A stretch of DNA of 64,000 nt from Zygnema cylindricum (GCA_037447655.1 JBBHKE010002952.1:315591-379590), one strand, 5' to 3'. Positions 47,046 through 58,539 are shown, numbered from the stretch's first letter. Numbers and translations: made by a program. The notes: a model not told the origin generated them from the sequence alone.

Positions 47046-50000
47046 TCACCAAAACGGACACCACCCAATGTAGCTCTGACACAGATTCTCATGAGATGTT
47101 GCCTGGGCCACCAGTCTCTGGACTTGAATTTTTACACTAAGTCCCGGTTCTTGTTCCCTTGCGTCTACCGGACCTAAAATTGCCCCTGAGGTTGACCTTT
47201 CCAAACCTTGATTCGGAGAAGCTTGCATGGAACCTAGTCCTACGTTACCAGAAACGGCTCCTCCAAAATCTCGTCCCGTCAATTTATTACTCATGCGAGT
47301 CATTACCGCGACGGCTCTCTCGTTCAAAACCTCATTCGCATCACCTAACTGCCCGACTGCTTGTAAAAGTTCTCTCTCTCTCACTCCTCTCTGAGGAGGA
47401 GAAGGAAGGTTCCCAGAAGCAGCCGCCATTTCGTCAGCTACTGTTCCCGGAGGACGAGGGAGACCGGGTCCTGGAGGACCTCCTCCTCCTCCTCCTCCTG
47501 CTGCTGCTCCTGCTCCTGCTGCTCCTCCATGTGTTGGAGTTAAGTTAAACAACCTCCAGTTAATGAGAGGATCATGAACAAACGCTTCCATCATAGCCAT
47601 AACTGAATCTTTGTTTGACCGTAAAACTTGGAGAACTGCCTCACATGTGAATCGGAAGTTTCCCTCGATTCCACTAACTTCCATGGCCTTCACAAGCATG
47701 CGAGTAAGTCGAAAAGGAACTTTTTCCGGAAACTTCTCGCGGTTCATGGATGCCTCAAAACAGTCTCCAAAGTCAATGTGAATAATTTTTCCTGAGTATC
47801 GGTCTAACATAAGATTGCTAGGATGTCGATCTCCGAGACCGAGAAGGTATCCCACCATACTCATTACCGCCAAACTTCTCGTATAATTTGTTCGACGGTC
47901 TAACCACACTTCGGAACTTCGACTTTTTAGCCATAATACTCGAGCGAGATCGTTCCCTGGTGTATTTTCTAGAGCGTGCTCAAAAACTTCTACTTTTGCC
48001 ATGAGAGTAAGATGATCATAATCTGGGGCAAAAGCCAACATAAGTCTATGTTCCGCATTTACTGCTGTCCTTCTGGCATCTCTATATTCTCTTATAAGTT
48101 GATGAAGAGTATCGCAATGAGGTAACCATCCTATAAGACCTGAATTGGGAGAGAGAGGGACAACCGCATACCTCTCAATAGAAAGATCTTTATCAGCCGC
48201 AGAACGAGCATTGGTGAGAAGAGTGTTCACAAGACCGAAAAGTTGCATTACGCGTTCGTCCAATCGCAAGTCCTCGTGACCCTTGAGAAGGAAAACATAT
48301 TCTGCCCCATCACTCCCATAAATTACAATCTTCCTAGGCCTTTGTTTTGAGGTGATAACCTGTATTTGTTGTGCAAAACCAGCAATGGTTACAATCGGGG
48401 CTCCTGCTCTATAAGTTCCGGGCATTGCTAATTCCAGGTTTCGAGCTTCTACAAGGGCAGGAGAAACATAATGCAATTCAAGAGTAGTGAGACTGGGTAA
48501 CTGTTTGTTAATCCGTTTAAAAACGTGGTAATAAAGGTCCCACGCCTGTGTCAATTCCGACTCCTTTCCTGTCCGTCTGTAAGACATACAACATTCATTT
48601 GCTTCCTGTAACTCTCTCCCATATGCCTGGACAAACGCTATCTCCTTGAGAGTTTCCGGTCCCTGTTTTTCCAGCATAGAGTGAAGTGGGGCAAGAACCG
48701 CCAGCATTCCTTCCACATTTCTCTCTCCAAAGTAGAGCCTCGAGGCTTCCTCTAGTGCTTCATGCCACATTTCATGCCATAAAATGGCGACTCGAATGAG
48801 TTCCACACTAACTAACTGAGCCTCGTCTACCAAAACTGCACTATGAGCTCTCACATTGTCAAGAACAGACTGGGCTGCAGTTCTTCTCGCATTACTCATC
48901 GATTTACAAGCGACAAGAAGAGGAAACATGAGAACTTGGGGATGGTGTCTTCCTATACGAACGAGAAGGTTTTGAATGAGACCTCGTACGGCAGGTACAT
49001 TGGAGTGAATTCGAGCAATAATTTGAGGAATAACAAGCAACCACGTATCGATGTTCACTAACGTAAAACCTTCCTGTAAAGCTGCTTGGACTTCCGCAAC
49101 ATTTCCATGACTAAACCACAATGTAAGAAGTCGAAGAATGTCTTGAACACTGTCGTCTCCATTTGCCCTACCGGCAGGAACCAATGCGATGGACCGGAAA
49201 TACCCGGAAACTGCAGCTACCACATGTCTCTGAGCTGCTTGTTGATTCCCTCTCAAAGTATAAAAAGACATTGCAGCGGTATTAAAGAGAGCCCAAACAT
49301 GCCATGCTTTTCCCCATTTATTTGCGACTTCCGTTGCTGCCCCTAACGAACTAGCAGCATCGACTATCGCGGGATCCGATAAAACCGGTTGTAAAGCCCA
49401 AGCCCAACTTCCCAATTTTAGATAAACACGAGCCAGAAGAGGGACACTTCCAGACGAATTATTGCTGCCTGAGGATCCTCTCCCTAACGCCCCTCCTCCT
49501 CCAGGAATCATAGACAGGTTACTACTACTACCAATGGGAAGAGGAGGAACTCCTCCTCCACTACCTGGTACAACCGAAAAAGCATCCCGTATCTCTCCCT
49601 GTTGTGATGCTAGTTCCGTTGCAAGGTCCTGTAAATGTCGGAAAGCCTGACGTCTGTTTACCTCTCCTCCCAAAGACCACATGTGTTTTAAATACGCAAG
49701 CATAACCTCAGGTACAGGAGAGAGAGGAATTCCACCTATATTGGATCCAAGTTGACCGCGTTGATCTGGATGGATCCCATTCATAGAAACTCCTAGCCCC
49801 TGACTATTTGCCATCCCTGTTGTACGAACCATTCCTCCTCCAACCCCCAGGTTTCCCATCTCGCTTCCCGAGGCTGGATCAAACTGTAAAAGTCGTAAAA
49901 GAGTGGAATGTGACTGACTTATACGACCACTTTTGCGACAAAGAGAGGCAAATTTAAGCCAAGTGGGTATATCCTCCGTCATTGGAAGGACCAAAGAACG

Positions 50001-53000
50001 GACCGCTAATAGAGCTTGCCATACTTCTACATTCCGTTGGGCTCCACGGATTCGATCTTGCCACATACGACGAATAATTGCGGCTCGAGGCTCGGAAGGG
50101 GGAAGTTGGGAATACTCAATAACCTCCTCCAATTCAGATAATTGCTGAACCCTTACCACATCCCCATATGCACGTTCATAACTCTCCAAAACCAGGGCAG
50201 CGAGTTCGGTTGCCAGAAGTTTCCTCGCTCTTTCCACATACATTCTTGCATCTTTATGTTGGTTCCTCCTCACACATAAAACTGCTCGGAAAAATGCCCC
50301 ATCACTAGGTCCGTCCCCTATTCCTCCTGTTTGAATTGTTGTTGCATGAAAAACCCTCGTCGTCCCCACATGGGCGTCTCCTCCATCATCTAAAACTGAG
50401 ACATAATTCTCCATTTGATCCCATTCTCCCATATTCCAAGCAGCTTGTGCCCCTAAAGGAGCCATTTCCAATCTTGCAGACGGCTCGGCAGGAACCCAGG
50501 CATCCTTACAAAGAGAAGAAAGCTCTTCCCATCTCGCTAAAGCTCCTAAACATCTCATTTTTCCCAGAGTAGCGTCTAACATTCCATGAGGACTATTTGC
50601 TATCAAGCCCTTTCTTTCATAAGCAGCTAAAGCCTCGTCCCATCTTTGAAGTTTCTCGTACCACGACTCTTTTAACTCTACCTCCAAATGTTGTTGAGCA
50701 TAAACGAGAATACCAACTGCTGCCTCATGTTGTTGCAGTTGATTGTTTATATGGATGAGGGCCTCGGCGGTCCCACTTGGATTTTGCTCAAATTCCTTTT
50801 CTTTGTAGTGAAGAGCTTTCGCATATGCGTGACATTTTTCTGCCAAAGCACCCAAATTGCGAATATCAACTGGTAAAGGATTCTCATCGTGTTCCATAAA
50901 TTCTGCGAGATTTAAAAGTGTGGCTAAAATCTCTGGAGGAATATTGGGGGATGCAAAAGCGGCTTGTAAACTGCGGACTAACTGATCCTGTGCCGTTTCG
51001 TTCAGTTCGGCCCAACAACTGACAAAACCGGCAGCGAATAATTCACGGGCTACATGTGGTTGTAACTGAGCGAGACCGGCACATGTCCTGAGGGCAGGAG
51101 AAGGAGATTCCTTCAGTAACTCGACACTAAAATGCCTCATCCATTCTGCCCAATCCTCCTTCGTGAACCTCTGTGAGCTTTCCCAGGCCTTTTTTAAATG
51201 CCCTTCGTTAACTTTTAGCTGCTGCCCAGCGACAAGATCGGTTCCGTCTCCATCTCCCCTCTCACTCTCTCCCTCCCCGTTTACTGCATTGACACTACTA
51301 GTACTTTGCCCTACACTCCCACCACTACCACCATTATTCCAGGAAGATGATGAAGACGAAGTTCCACTAGGTGAATTTCCTGGAAAAGCATCTGTCAACA
51401 AAACGGGCTCCCTTCGCATCAATCTCGCAGCTATATTTTCAAATTTTGCGTGTTGCATTCTGTGTCTTTGCATCAGTTTCCGAATCGACGGCACAAAAAT
51501 GACGAAATCTGCCCCTTGGGCAACGGCTAAAGCACAAATTGCGTCGGCCGAATCCTTTCTCAACTCGTCAATGGGACCGTCCAGAACTCGCATTAAAGGA
51601 TGGACAATTGCCGCGGAATGACCAGCAACTTGCATCGAAGGAAGAAGTCGAGCCAAAGTTCTTAAAGCTCCTCTCTGGATTTCAAGAGGCGTATCCGAAA
51701 GGCCTGGTTTAAAAACTCTGACTAAAGCCGGAAGTAGTAAATGCATATGTTCCTCCATTCCTGCCCCAAAAACTTCAAATGTGTGCAAAACAGGAGGAAC
51801 TTTCGTATAATCACCTGTACGTTCTGCTTCACTTAATATTGCTACACAACGAGGGAGAATTTCTGGCATATGTGTCCGAAATTCGTCATTTAGTGCTAAA
51901 CAAAGTTGTTCCACAAGGTTAAGTATTGGAGAGGCAGCAGAAGGACGAGGCAAAATGGGTAACAGAAGGGCGTTCCAATAGTCCGCAATGAGAGAGAGAA
52001 GCTCTGTCAAATATTTTCTCATATGTTGACGAACAATTGCCACTAACTGTGACAATTGCCAAAACAAATATTCCCTCAATCCCTCCTCACAAGACCTCAT
52101 GACATGAAAAAGATCTGGTAAAACCTTAGGGAGATATGGGACACAACCTAAGCCCATAGCTTTGAAGATATACATGAGAGAGGCGACCACCCTCTGATGG
52201 TAACTTGCCAAAGCTCCATCTCTCAAAATTCTCATTAAAGCTGTAATCGCTACAGTGGAATAATAGTCGTCCGAGGTAGTCGAAAGTCCCCCGGGAGGTA
52301 GTAATTCTGTCCCAAAATCATCCACAGACCTAGCATGAGCATGTGGTATATGACCTCCTCCTCCTCCTCCTCCACCTCCTCCTCCTCCTCCTCCCCCTCC
52401 TCCTCCTTCTCCACCAGAAGATACTATCGAAGGCTGAAGAGGAATTTTTAATTGATTGCGTTTATGAATATGTGGGTCGAGGGCTCCCAGTATTCCGAGA
52501 ACTTGTAAAACGGATCTCCTCATAGACCAAGCCAGTTCTCCATTAAGCAAACGAAGAAGCAAACCGAGAAGTTGCGGGTATTCCGTATAAGGGGCCACCA
52601 CATATCCTGTGGATTCCACTACCTCTCCCAATGTAGTTACAGCCACTTCTCTTTTCCCCCCTGTTGTCCCATCGTGAAGAGCCTCAACAACCAGAGGCAG
52701 AAGCTCCTCCAGATACGGTCTAAGAGCTCCTCCTCCCACTTTTGCCAATTCTCCCACAGTTGCCAAAACACTCCCTACCACTCCAGTGGTTCCTCCTCCT
52801 CCAGGAGCATTAACAGCTCCTGAAGATCCCAATGTCCCCTCCTTTAGTTTTCCAACAAGTACCTTAAGGACTGGAGATATATAAGGAACCACGAGACGTG
52901 TACATCCACGAATCAAACAACCAAGTAATCTCGCACTTTCCTCTCTCTGTTTACTGTCTGTACTGTGCTCCAAATCCACTAATAACTGCAAAAGGTGTCT

Positions 53001-54944
53001 TCTTAAGGCTGGCAACACATACGCCGGGTTTCTACCGGCTAGTCTTCCTGACACCATAATACCCAACTCTCTCACTTCATACGATTCATCGTTTAAAGCT
53101 ATGAATAAAGCTCTCAAACTATCTGCTTGGGCTAGAAACGCATCAAGTCCTCCATCTCCCTCAAACGAAGCGAGAACAGCTCTTCTTACACCTGGATCCG
53201 GATCTGCGACACATGTCACAAGTAACCTCTCAAGCATCTCTTCCACTAAGGCCCGTCTCCTCCTCCCTCTCCCAGCCCTCGCAGACCTTGGGGAGCCTCC
53301 AGGAGAAGAACATGAAAACTCCAACAGTCTACAACAACAAATAGCAGCCTCTCTCCTTGTTCCCACATCGTCATCATCCAAATATCTCACGACATTTTCT
53401 CTTGCGAACTCCAAAAGCTCGAGTCCCGAGAGGTTAAAAGTGCAGAGAGTTCTCAAAGCAAGTTGTGTCAAAGCCGGTCCACTCAAATCCATATTTCCCA
53501 AAGGAGAAGATCCGGGACTTGTAACTCCCCCTAAACTTCTTTGAGAAATTGACCCACCGAGTGACTTAATTGGCTTTTTGGTCAAGACGGCGGAAATAGA
53601 CTCCAACAAACGTTCCTGAATGGGTTTCAGGAGAGGTAATCTTGAGGCTATTTGAGAGAGAGTGGTTACTAAAGTGGGAGATAAACCACTCGCAAAACAG
53701 ACATCCAAAAGGCTTCGAACATGATCAGTCATGACTGGACCAACTGCAGCTGCTAATTGACCAAGACAAGCTAAGGCCTCGAGGCTCGCTTTCCCCCTTC
53801 GAGGCCCGATTGCCTCTTTTAACAACAGAGTAAGGGCAGGTAAATAGGGCACAAGTGCTCCTCCCACTGCCCCAGACATTTCTCCCAGGGCCGCAAAACC
53901 TGTGTCTCGATCGACAGGGTTCCTCATAACACCCAAAAGATGTTCCATGCAAATCTTTAAATAACTCGCCACAAAACGGTCCCGAAGAAAGTGAGCAATT
54001 CGAGGAAGCAGAGCTGTGATGGACCGTCTGACAAGCCTCTCCCGATGATCTCGATACTTTAACACAATATCGGCTACTTCCTTGTATCTTGCCATCATAA
54101 ATTCTCCCGTGTTCCGTAAAAGCTCTCCAGTAGCAAGCAGGGATCCGTGGATACTTTCCACACTTGCACTTCGAGCAAGTCCTTTTTGCGTCTCTTCAAA
54201 TAATCGAAAGTAACCCTGAACTCTCCACCTGGTTTCTCTCTTTTCAATCACACAGAGACAGGCTCGTAAAGCTTCCACGGCTCTCTCTCGAATGGCAAGC
54301 TTGGGATCCCTAAGAGCTGCCCAAATAGCATCAATGAACACCGGAACGTGAACGTTGAATACAGTCGGAGCATTTTCTGCCATCTCTTTCAAAATAAGAA
54401 CAGCTGCAAATCTCCGTGCCTCCACTCTCTCTCCCTGTAACCACTCTAAAGCCTGTTTTACTTGAAACTCTACCACGTCGGCCGTCAGTGCCCCTCCAGC
54501 TCTTGCCAAGTGTCCCAAAGCAGCACTGGCAGCCACAATAGTTTCCGGATCCGTTTTTTCTTCAAAAACATGTCGTAAGTGGTTCGCAAACCTCGAAATT
54601 TTCGCAGCGTTTTCTCCCAAACTGACGTCGATTAGCTCATCAATAGCGTGAACAGCCCCCACATTATCCCCTGGGTTTGGACTCTGTACCAACACCATAA
54701 TCCTTTCGTACAAATTGTCCATAAACCTCGTGAAAGCCTCGCCGCTCAAATCTCGTGCTTCAGCTTCAACGTGTTCACGAAGAGTCAAAACTCCGTCTTC
54801 TCTCAGAATTAGGGATTTCATACAAAGCTCCATCAAAAGTCTCCTTAAAGTATCCTGAGAAGCAATTCCTCCCATAGTTGATTTACCTGACTGTCCAGTA
54901 TTAGCTGTCCCAGCGGCAGCCATAGCCAGAGACATACTGCCCAT
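47046..54944 (-). CDS. TOR: TOR (target of rapamycin) protein kinase
   Basis: A phosphatidylinositol-3-kinase-related Ser/Thr kinase that couples nutrients to growth in the TORC1 complex. It is one uninterrupted frame of 2632 residues, slightly longer than human mTOR (2549). HEAT repeats span roughly residues 20-1280; the N-terminus (RDLSGEAFTRFMDNLYERI, HLARAGGALTADVVEFQ) is plant-like. FAT follows at about 1350-1950. The FRB domain at about 2045-2155 (LWHEMWHEALEEASRLYFGE) retains the serine and the tryptophan of TQAWDLYYHVF that contact rapamycin in other species. The kinase domain has GHEDLRLDERVMQLF, catalytic DRHPSN near 2369 and HIDFGD near 2390. FATC ends exactly as expected, YIGWCPFW. 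Poly-Gly runs at about 846-866 and 2470-2490 come from CCT repeats. The start has an Ala/Gly-rich leader; no upstream exon is required. The absence of introns is striking beside its intron-rich neighbours. Confidence 0.98.
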   Translation of the reverse strand: MGSMSLAMAAAGTANTGQSGKSTMGGIASQDTLRRLLMELCMKSLILREDGVLTLREHVEAEARDLSGEAFTRFMDNLYERIMVLVQSPNPGDNVGAVHAIDELIDVSLGENAAKISRFANHLRHVFEEKTDPETIVAASAALGHLARAGGALTADVVEFQVKQALEWLQGERVEARRFAAVLILKEMAENAPTVFNVHVPVFIDAIWAALRDPKLAIRERAVEALRACLCVIEKRETRWRVQGYFRLFEETQKGLARSASVESIHGSLLATGELLRNTGEFMMARYKEVADIVLKYRDHRERLVRRSITALLPRIAHFLRDRFVASYLKICMEHLLGVMRNPVDRDTGFAALGEMSGAVGGALVPYLPALTLLLKEAIGPRRGKASLEALACLGQLAAAVGPVMTDHVRSLLDVCFASGLSPTLVTTLSQIASRLPLLKPIQERLLESISAVLTKKPIKSLGGSISQRSLGGVTSPGSSPLGNMDLSGPALTQLALRTLCTFNLSGLELLEFARENVVRYLDDDDVGTRREAAICCCRLLEFSCSSPGGSPRSARAGRGRRRRALVEEMLERLLVTCVADPDPGVRRAVLASFEGDGGLDAFLAQADSLRALFIALNDESYEVRELGIMVSGRLAGRNPAYVLPALRRHLLQLLVDLEHSTDSKQREESARLLGCLIRGCTRLVVPYISPVLKVLVGKLKEGTLGSSGAVNAPGGGGTTGVVGSVLATVGELAKVGGGALRPYLEELLPLVVEALHDGTTGGKREVAVTTLGEVVESTGYVVAPYTEYPQLLGLLLRLLNGELAWSMRRSVLQVLGILGALDPHIHKRNQLKIPLQPSIVSSGGEGGGGGGGGGGGGGGGGGGHIPHAHARSVDDFGTELLPPGGLSTTSDDYYSTVAITALMRILRDGALASYHQRVVASLMYIFKAMGLGCVPYLPKVLPDLFHVMRSCEEGLREYLFWQLSQLVAIVRQHMRKYLTELLSLIADYWNALLLPILPRPSAASPILNLVEQLCLALNDEFRTHMPEILPRCVAILSEAERTGDYTKVPPVLHTFEVFGAGMEEHMHLLLPALVRVFKPGLSDTPLEIQRGALRTLARLLPSMQVAGHSAAIVHPLMRVLDGPIDELRKDSADAICALAVAQGADFVIFVPSIRKLMQRHRMQHAKFENIAARLMRREPVLLTDAFPGNSPSGTSSSSSSWNNGGSGGSVGQSTSSVNAVNGEGESERGDGDGTDLVAGQQLKVNEGHLKKAWESSQRFTKEDWAEWMRHFSVELLKESPSPALRTCAGLAQLQPHVARELFAAGFVSCWAELNETAQDQLVRSLQAAFASPNIPPEILATLLNLAEFMEHDENPLPVDIRNLGALAEKCHAYAKALHYKEKEFEQNPSGTAEALIHINNQLQQHEAAVGILVYAQQHLEVELKESWYEKLQRWDEALAAYERKGLIANSPHGMLDATLGKMRCLGALARWEELSSLCKDAWVPAEPSARLEMAPLGAQAAWNMGEWDQMENYVSVLDDGGDAHVGTTRVFHATTIQTGGIGDGPSDGAFFRAVLCVRRNQHKDARMYVERARKLLATELAALVLESYERAYGDVVRVQQLSELEEVIEYSQLPPSEPRAAIIRRMWQDRIRGAQRNVEVWQALLAVRSLVLPMTEDIPTWLKFASLCRKSGRISQSHSTLLRLLQFDPASGSEMGNLGVGGGMVRTTGMANSQGLGVSMNGIHPDQRGQLGSNIGGIPLSPVPEVMLAYLKHMWSLGGEVNRRQAFRHLQDLATELASQQGEIRDAFSVVPGSGGGVPPLPIGSSSNLSMIPGGGGALGRGSSGSNNSSGSVPLLARVYLKLGSWAWALQPVLSDPAIVDAASSLGAATEVANKWGKAWHVWALFNTAAMSFYTLRGNQQAAQRHVVAAVSGYFRSIALVPAGRANGDDSVQDILRLLTLWFSHGNVAEVQAALQEGFTLVNIDTWLLVIPQIIARIHSNVPAVRGLIQNLLVRIGRHHPQVLMFPLLVACKSMSNARRTAAQSVLDNVRAHSAVLVDEAQLVSVELIRVAILWHEMWHEALEEASRLYFGERNVEGMLAVLAPLHSMLEKQGPETLKEIAFVQAYGRELQEANECCMSYRRTGKESELTQAWDLYYHVFKRINKQLPSLTTLELHYVSPALVEARNLELAMPGTYRAGAPIVTIAGFAQQIQVITSKQRPRKIVIYGSDGAEYVFLLKGHEDLRLDERVMQLFGLVNTLLTNARSAADKDLSIERYAVVPLSPNSGLIGWLPHCDTLHQLIREYRDARRTAVNAEHRLMLAFAPDYDHLTLMAKVEVFEHALENTPGNDLARVLWLKSRSSEVWLDRRTNYTRSLAVMSMVGYLLGLGDRHPSNLMLDRYSGKIIHIDFGDCFEASMNREKFPEKVPFRLTRMLVKAMEVSGIEGNFRFTCEAVLQVLRSNKDSVMAMMEAFVHDPLINWRLFNLTPTHGGAAGAGAAAGGGGGGGPPGPGLPRPPGTVADEMAAASGNLPSPPQRGVRERELLQAVGQLGDANEVLNERAVAVMTRMSNKLTGRDFGGAVSGNVGLGSMQASPNQGLERSTSGAILGPVDAREQEPGLSVKIQVQRLVAQATSHENLCQSYIGWCPFW

Positions 54945-55544
54945 ACCTCCCTCCCCTAAAACCTCCTTAAAAAGCCCTTAAAAACCTCTTTACAAACCCC
55001 TTTGAAAAGCCCTTTGGAAACCCCTCAAGAATCCAAGAGAACCCTGGTCGAGACACTACAGGCCATGCCTTCTCGCCCCGAAAAAACCCCTTGAAAGACC
55101 CTAAAAATCCCTGTTTGAGCCGCTGTTGCCGATTGGCGTAACGGCATATGTCCCCCTTGAAAACATCAACCTTTTTTAGGTAGCTCAAAAAATAATATTT
55201 CCTGCCCTGTTTCAAAAACGTCTGTTTAGTGCCCAAATACACTTTAGGAAGGTTTACATGGGAAACAGATCACCATCAAGCCCGTACAACCAGTTAACCA
55301 GTTAAACCGTTTGGCAAATCACCAAAAACGTCGAGGTTGCCTCCACAAAGAAGCTTGTCCATTTGAAGAAAAGAGAGATGGAGGAGCTCCGAGACGAGAG
55401 AAAAAAATATATGTTCCAATTTGAAGAAAATTGTAGCCTTTGGAGAGCTAAAATTTGCAAAAAAAGTCCCTGCGGCCCATATCCGCCAGCCACAGCAAAA
55501 AGGGCTCCGGTTGGCCCTATGCCATGCATTTTGTCCAACTCATT

Positions 55545-55980
55545 CCGTACAATAAAGTACAGTGCATCCTACAATAAGGTACAACTCTTGCCGTACAATA
55601 TATTACAAGACAGCCCTACAATAAGGTGCTATTCATTCTGTAAAATACAGGACAGGACAATCCTTTCAAAAAGTAGCAATTCATTCCGTACAACAAAAAA
55701 CAGTACAATCTGTACAGTCAGGTGCAATTCATTCCGTACATTGCAGCACAGTACAATCCTACAATAAGGTACAACTCTTGCCTTACAATATATTACAAGA
55801 CAGCCCTACAATAAGGTGCTATTCATTCTGTAAAATACAGGACAGGACAATCCTTTCAAAAAGTAGCAATTCATTCCGTACAACAAAAAACAGTACAATC
55901 TGTACAGTAAGGTGCAATTCATTCCTTACAATACAGCACAGTACAATCCTACAATAAGGTACAAATCAATCCGTACAATA
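55545..55980. repeat. 188 bp tandem duplication built from GTACAATCCTACAATAAGG units
   Basis: A segment starting CCTACAATAAGGTACAACTC near 55569 repeats at 55757 with few changes. Inside each copy are shorter 25-35 bp units (CAATTCATTCCGTACAA), so the array has two levels. Confidence 0.9.
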
Positions 55981-56460
55981 TAATGCAGCATATTGCCTAC
56001 AGGAAATCATGAATAGAAGGCCATGGTACACAAAGGCACATAAAAAACAATGCCAAAAAAAACAAAAAAAAACATTACAAAAGGCAAATATTAAGAAGTG
56101 ATGATTCAGAAATCTTAACAAACACAAACTAAAAACATACCATCAGAAATAAAAACGGATTATCAAAAGTAAAATATCTCTCAAAAAAGATGTTATAACT
56201 ACATAGACTCAGTTATTTCAATCCGTTTACATATCACCATATATTCAGTTTCCATCACAAACCTTGAAGACAGCTAAGAAAAAAAAAAAATAATTCAAGT
56301 GCTTGCAATTCTTGAAATTTTTTATTTTTGTCAAATTCCAGGCCTTGTTGGGCCATAAATTTCATTAAAAAAGGAAATTTTTTAAAATTCCTATATATTA
56401 TGCTTGCCTTCGACAGCCCCTTAGATCTCCACTTGCTCCCTTAAAACCGTCGATTCCTTT

Positions 56461-57168
56461 TTTTTTTTTTTTTTTCCCCTTTTGAGCAACAAATAATGTG
56501 ACTCGTCAAATTCAGATGTATCTCAGTACAAAACAAAAAAAAAAAATCTAACATAAGTTTATTCTCCTGCCAGGAAAGCTATAATAAAGGATTTCATCGA
56601 ATTTTTGTGACATTTGAAACAAACTATGTTTCTTTCACAAACCCTAAAAGAAAGAAACCCTAAAGTGCTTTCCAGCTTTCGACAAGTACGTACGGTATCA
56701 ATTTTGAGCTTACGACTAAAGACAAAAAGTACAAATTAATTAGCTGTACTTTTGCGTACGGCCTATCTCCTAAGCCATGCTGACATCGACGTGTAAGCCA
56801 ATGCGTGACATAACGACGTCATATAAATATTTACACGTGTAATACACGTACAGTGCTGTACATCGTAGTGCTGTACGGTTGTTCAGAAAACCGTACATTA
56901 ATCTGTATTGTAAAGTGTACAGAACGCCGTCAGTGTCGTGAATCATAATTAGTTTTGACGGACCAATAAAGTAATAATACGGTCCAACTCTAAAGACTAT
57001 GCATACATGGGCGGATCCTTTACCACTCATTTCTCTACATCTCATTAAAGTGGATCATTCTAAATTCTGTATGATACCAAATATTGTAAGGATTGGAAAT
57101 CATCATTTCCAAAATTTAGTGTTGACAAGAGCTCCAGACCATAGTTAAAATATGTGAAAACAAATCGC
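56461..57168 (+). repeat. About 700 bp interspersed repeat, copy 1
   Basis: Matches 63157-63904 in the same orientation along its whole length, for example TTTTGAGCAACAAATAA, CAAGTACGTACGGTATCAA, ATGCTGACATCGACGTGTAA and AAGAGCTCCAGACCATAGTT. Small indels occur in the GTAC-rich middle. No coding frame is conserved between copies, so it is probably a non-autonomous transposon. Confidence 0.92.
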
Positions 57169-57418
57169 TACATGCGGGCAAAGGTCACAAAAGTCAAATT
57201 TCAACAATCCCAATCCGACATTTTTTTTTTTTACCGGGTTTATCCGGCCATACCCGATTTTTTTTATTTTTTTTTAATCACCCGGCCGAATCCGGCCGGC
57301 CCCAAAATTTGGCACCCGAATCCGTTCCGGATCCGAAGTGGCCGGCCAGGTACGGATCGGATACTATTCGGGTACCCTTTGTGACCTCTAACATGCGGTC
57401 CACTCCATAGTCCATACC

Positions 57419-57721
57419 ATAGCTCAAAAGTAGGCGTTTTATAGTAGGCCTTTGGTCGGCGACTTTAGCGTAAGTTGTGTTATGGGCTTTTCATGTGATC
57501 TACTTAGATCGCTACTCTTATCAGCGACCGTCCGATCTTACGAATCTGACGGTGTAAACAAATATTTTTGATCCGAATGTTTTAATTGGTTCAATTTTTG
57601 GTCCTAATGTTTTAATTGGTCCGAATAGGTTCGAATACAATATGGGTCTTAAGGTTATATTGTATGTTTTGCACACAATAGGCATATTGTATGGGCCTAC
57701 TTTCACCTACTTTTGAACTAT
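57419..57721. mobile_element. MITE family A, copy 3
   Basis: A 303 bp element with ends ATAGCTCAAAAGTAGGCG and CACCTACTTTTGAACTAT. It is flanked by a near-perfect duplication around GTCCATAC (57410-57417 and 57723-57730). Same orientation as copy 2. Confidence 0.92.
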
Positions 57722-57798
57722 GGTCCATACTATACAGTATACACGCTAAACGTATATACACGGGTTATGATACGAGTAGAATTGTAGAGTCACCACTA

Positions 57799-58317
57799 CA
57801 CCGTGAATCGCTATTAGCGTAGTGAAATAAATAGCGTAATAAAACAATTAGCAACATTTACGCTATTTGAGAATGTCGTTTTTTGTGGAAATAATTTTTA
57901 TTCTAATTTTTCGTATACTCTAATTTGTAAACTGCTTTGTAAAAAATTTTGGAGAATAATATATCCACACTAAAATATGTTAATGTACGAAATCGTTCAA
58001 ATCGTACGCCGTCGCGTTTTTTTGACATCCGCGTAGGCCGGAAAGTATTTACGCAATTACATGTTAGCGCGACTACGGGACAGCGTGAATGCTTTTTCTT
58101 TACTTTTCTACTTGAAAAAGTACAAAATAGTACGTCTTTTACAGTCCGTTCACCACACTATTTATAATGGAACTATATTAGAGTCATGAATCCTATTTAA
58201 TGGGCTACCTCAAATAACGTGTAGAAACATTTAGAATGTTTGATTCTATTTGAGAATTTGCCGAAAAAAATAGGATACCTCGATTAGCATTCAACACGCT
58301 AATAGCGATTCACGGTG
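57799..58317. mobile_element. MITE family B, longest copy
   Basis: A 519 bp element with a near-perfect inverted repeat of at least 22 bp: CACCGTGAATCGCTATTAGC at the left and its complement GCTAATAGCGATTCACGGTG at the right. TA flanks both ends (57797-57798 and 58318-58319). It encodes no transposase; probably mobilised by a TA-targeting transposase (Tc1/mariner- or Harbinger-like, inference). Confidence 0.92.
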
Positions 58318-58539
58318 TAGTTGGGTATCGCGTAAATTCATATCGCGATAATTTCGATATTCAATATATCGAATATCGATCGAGCAGACTCCTCGATATA
58401 TGGTACTGTGACCAACATAAACTATCGCGATATATAATGTTTTTTAAATTTAATATTTTATATAACATGTTATTTTAGCAAAAAAGCCAAATTGTCTGAT
58501 ACGCCGTACGACGTGATTTTCGTTCGGTGACTTAGAGCG

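Noticed and set aside
55302-55767. Overlapping frames on both strands upstream of TOR
   Set aside because: Part runs into the 188 bp tandem repeat; no recognisable domain.
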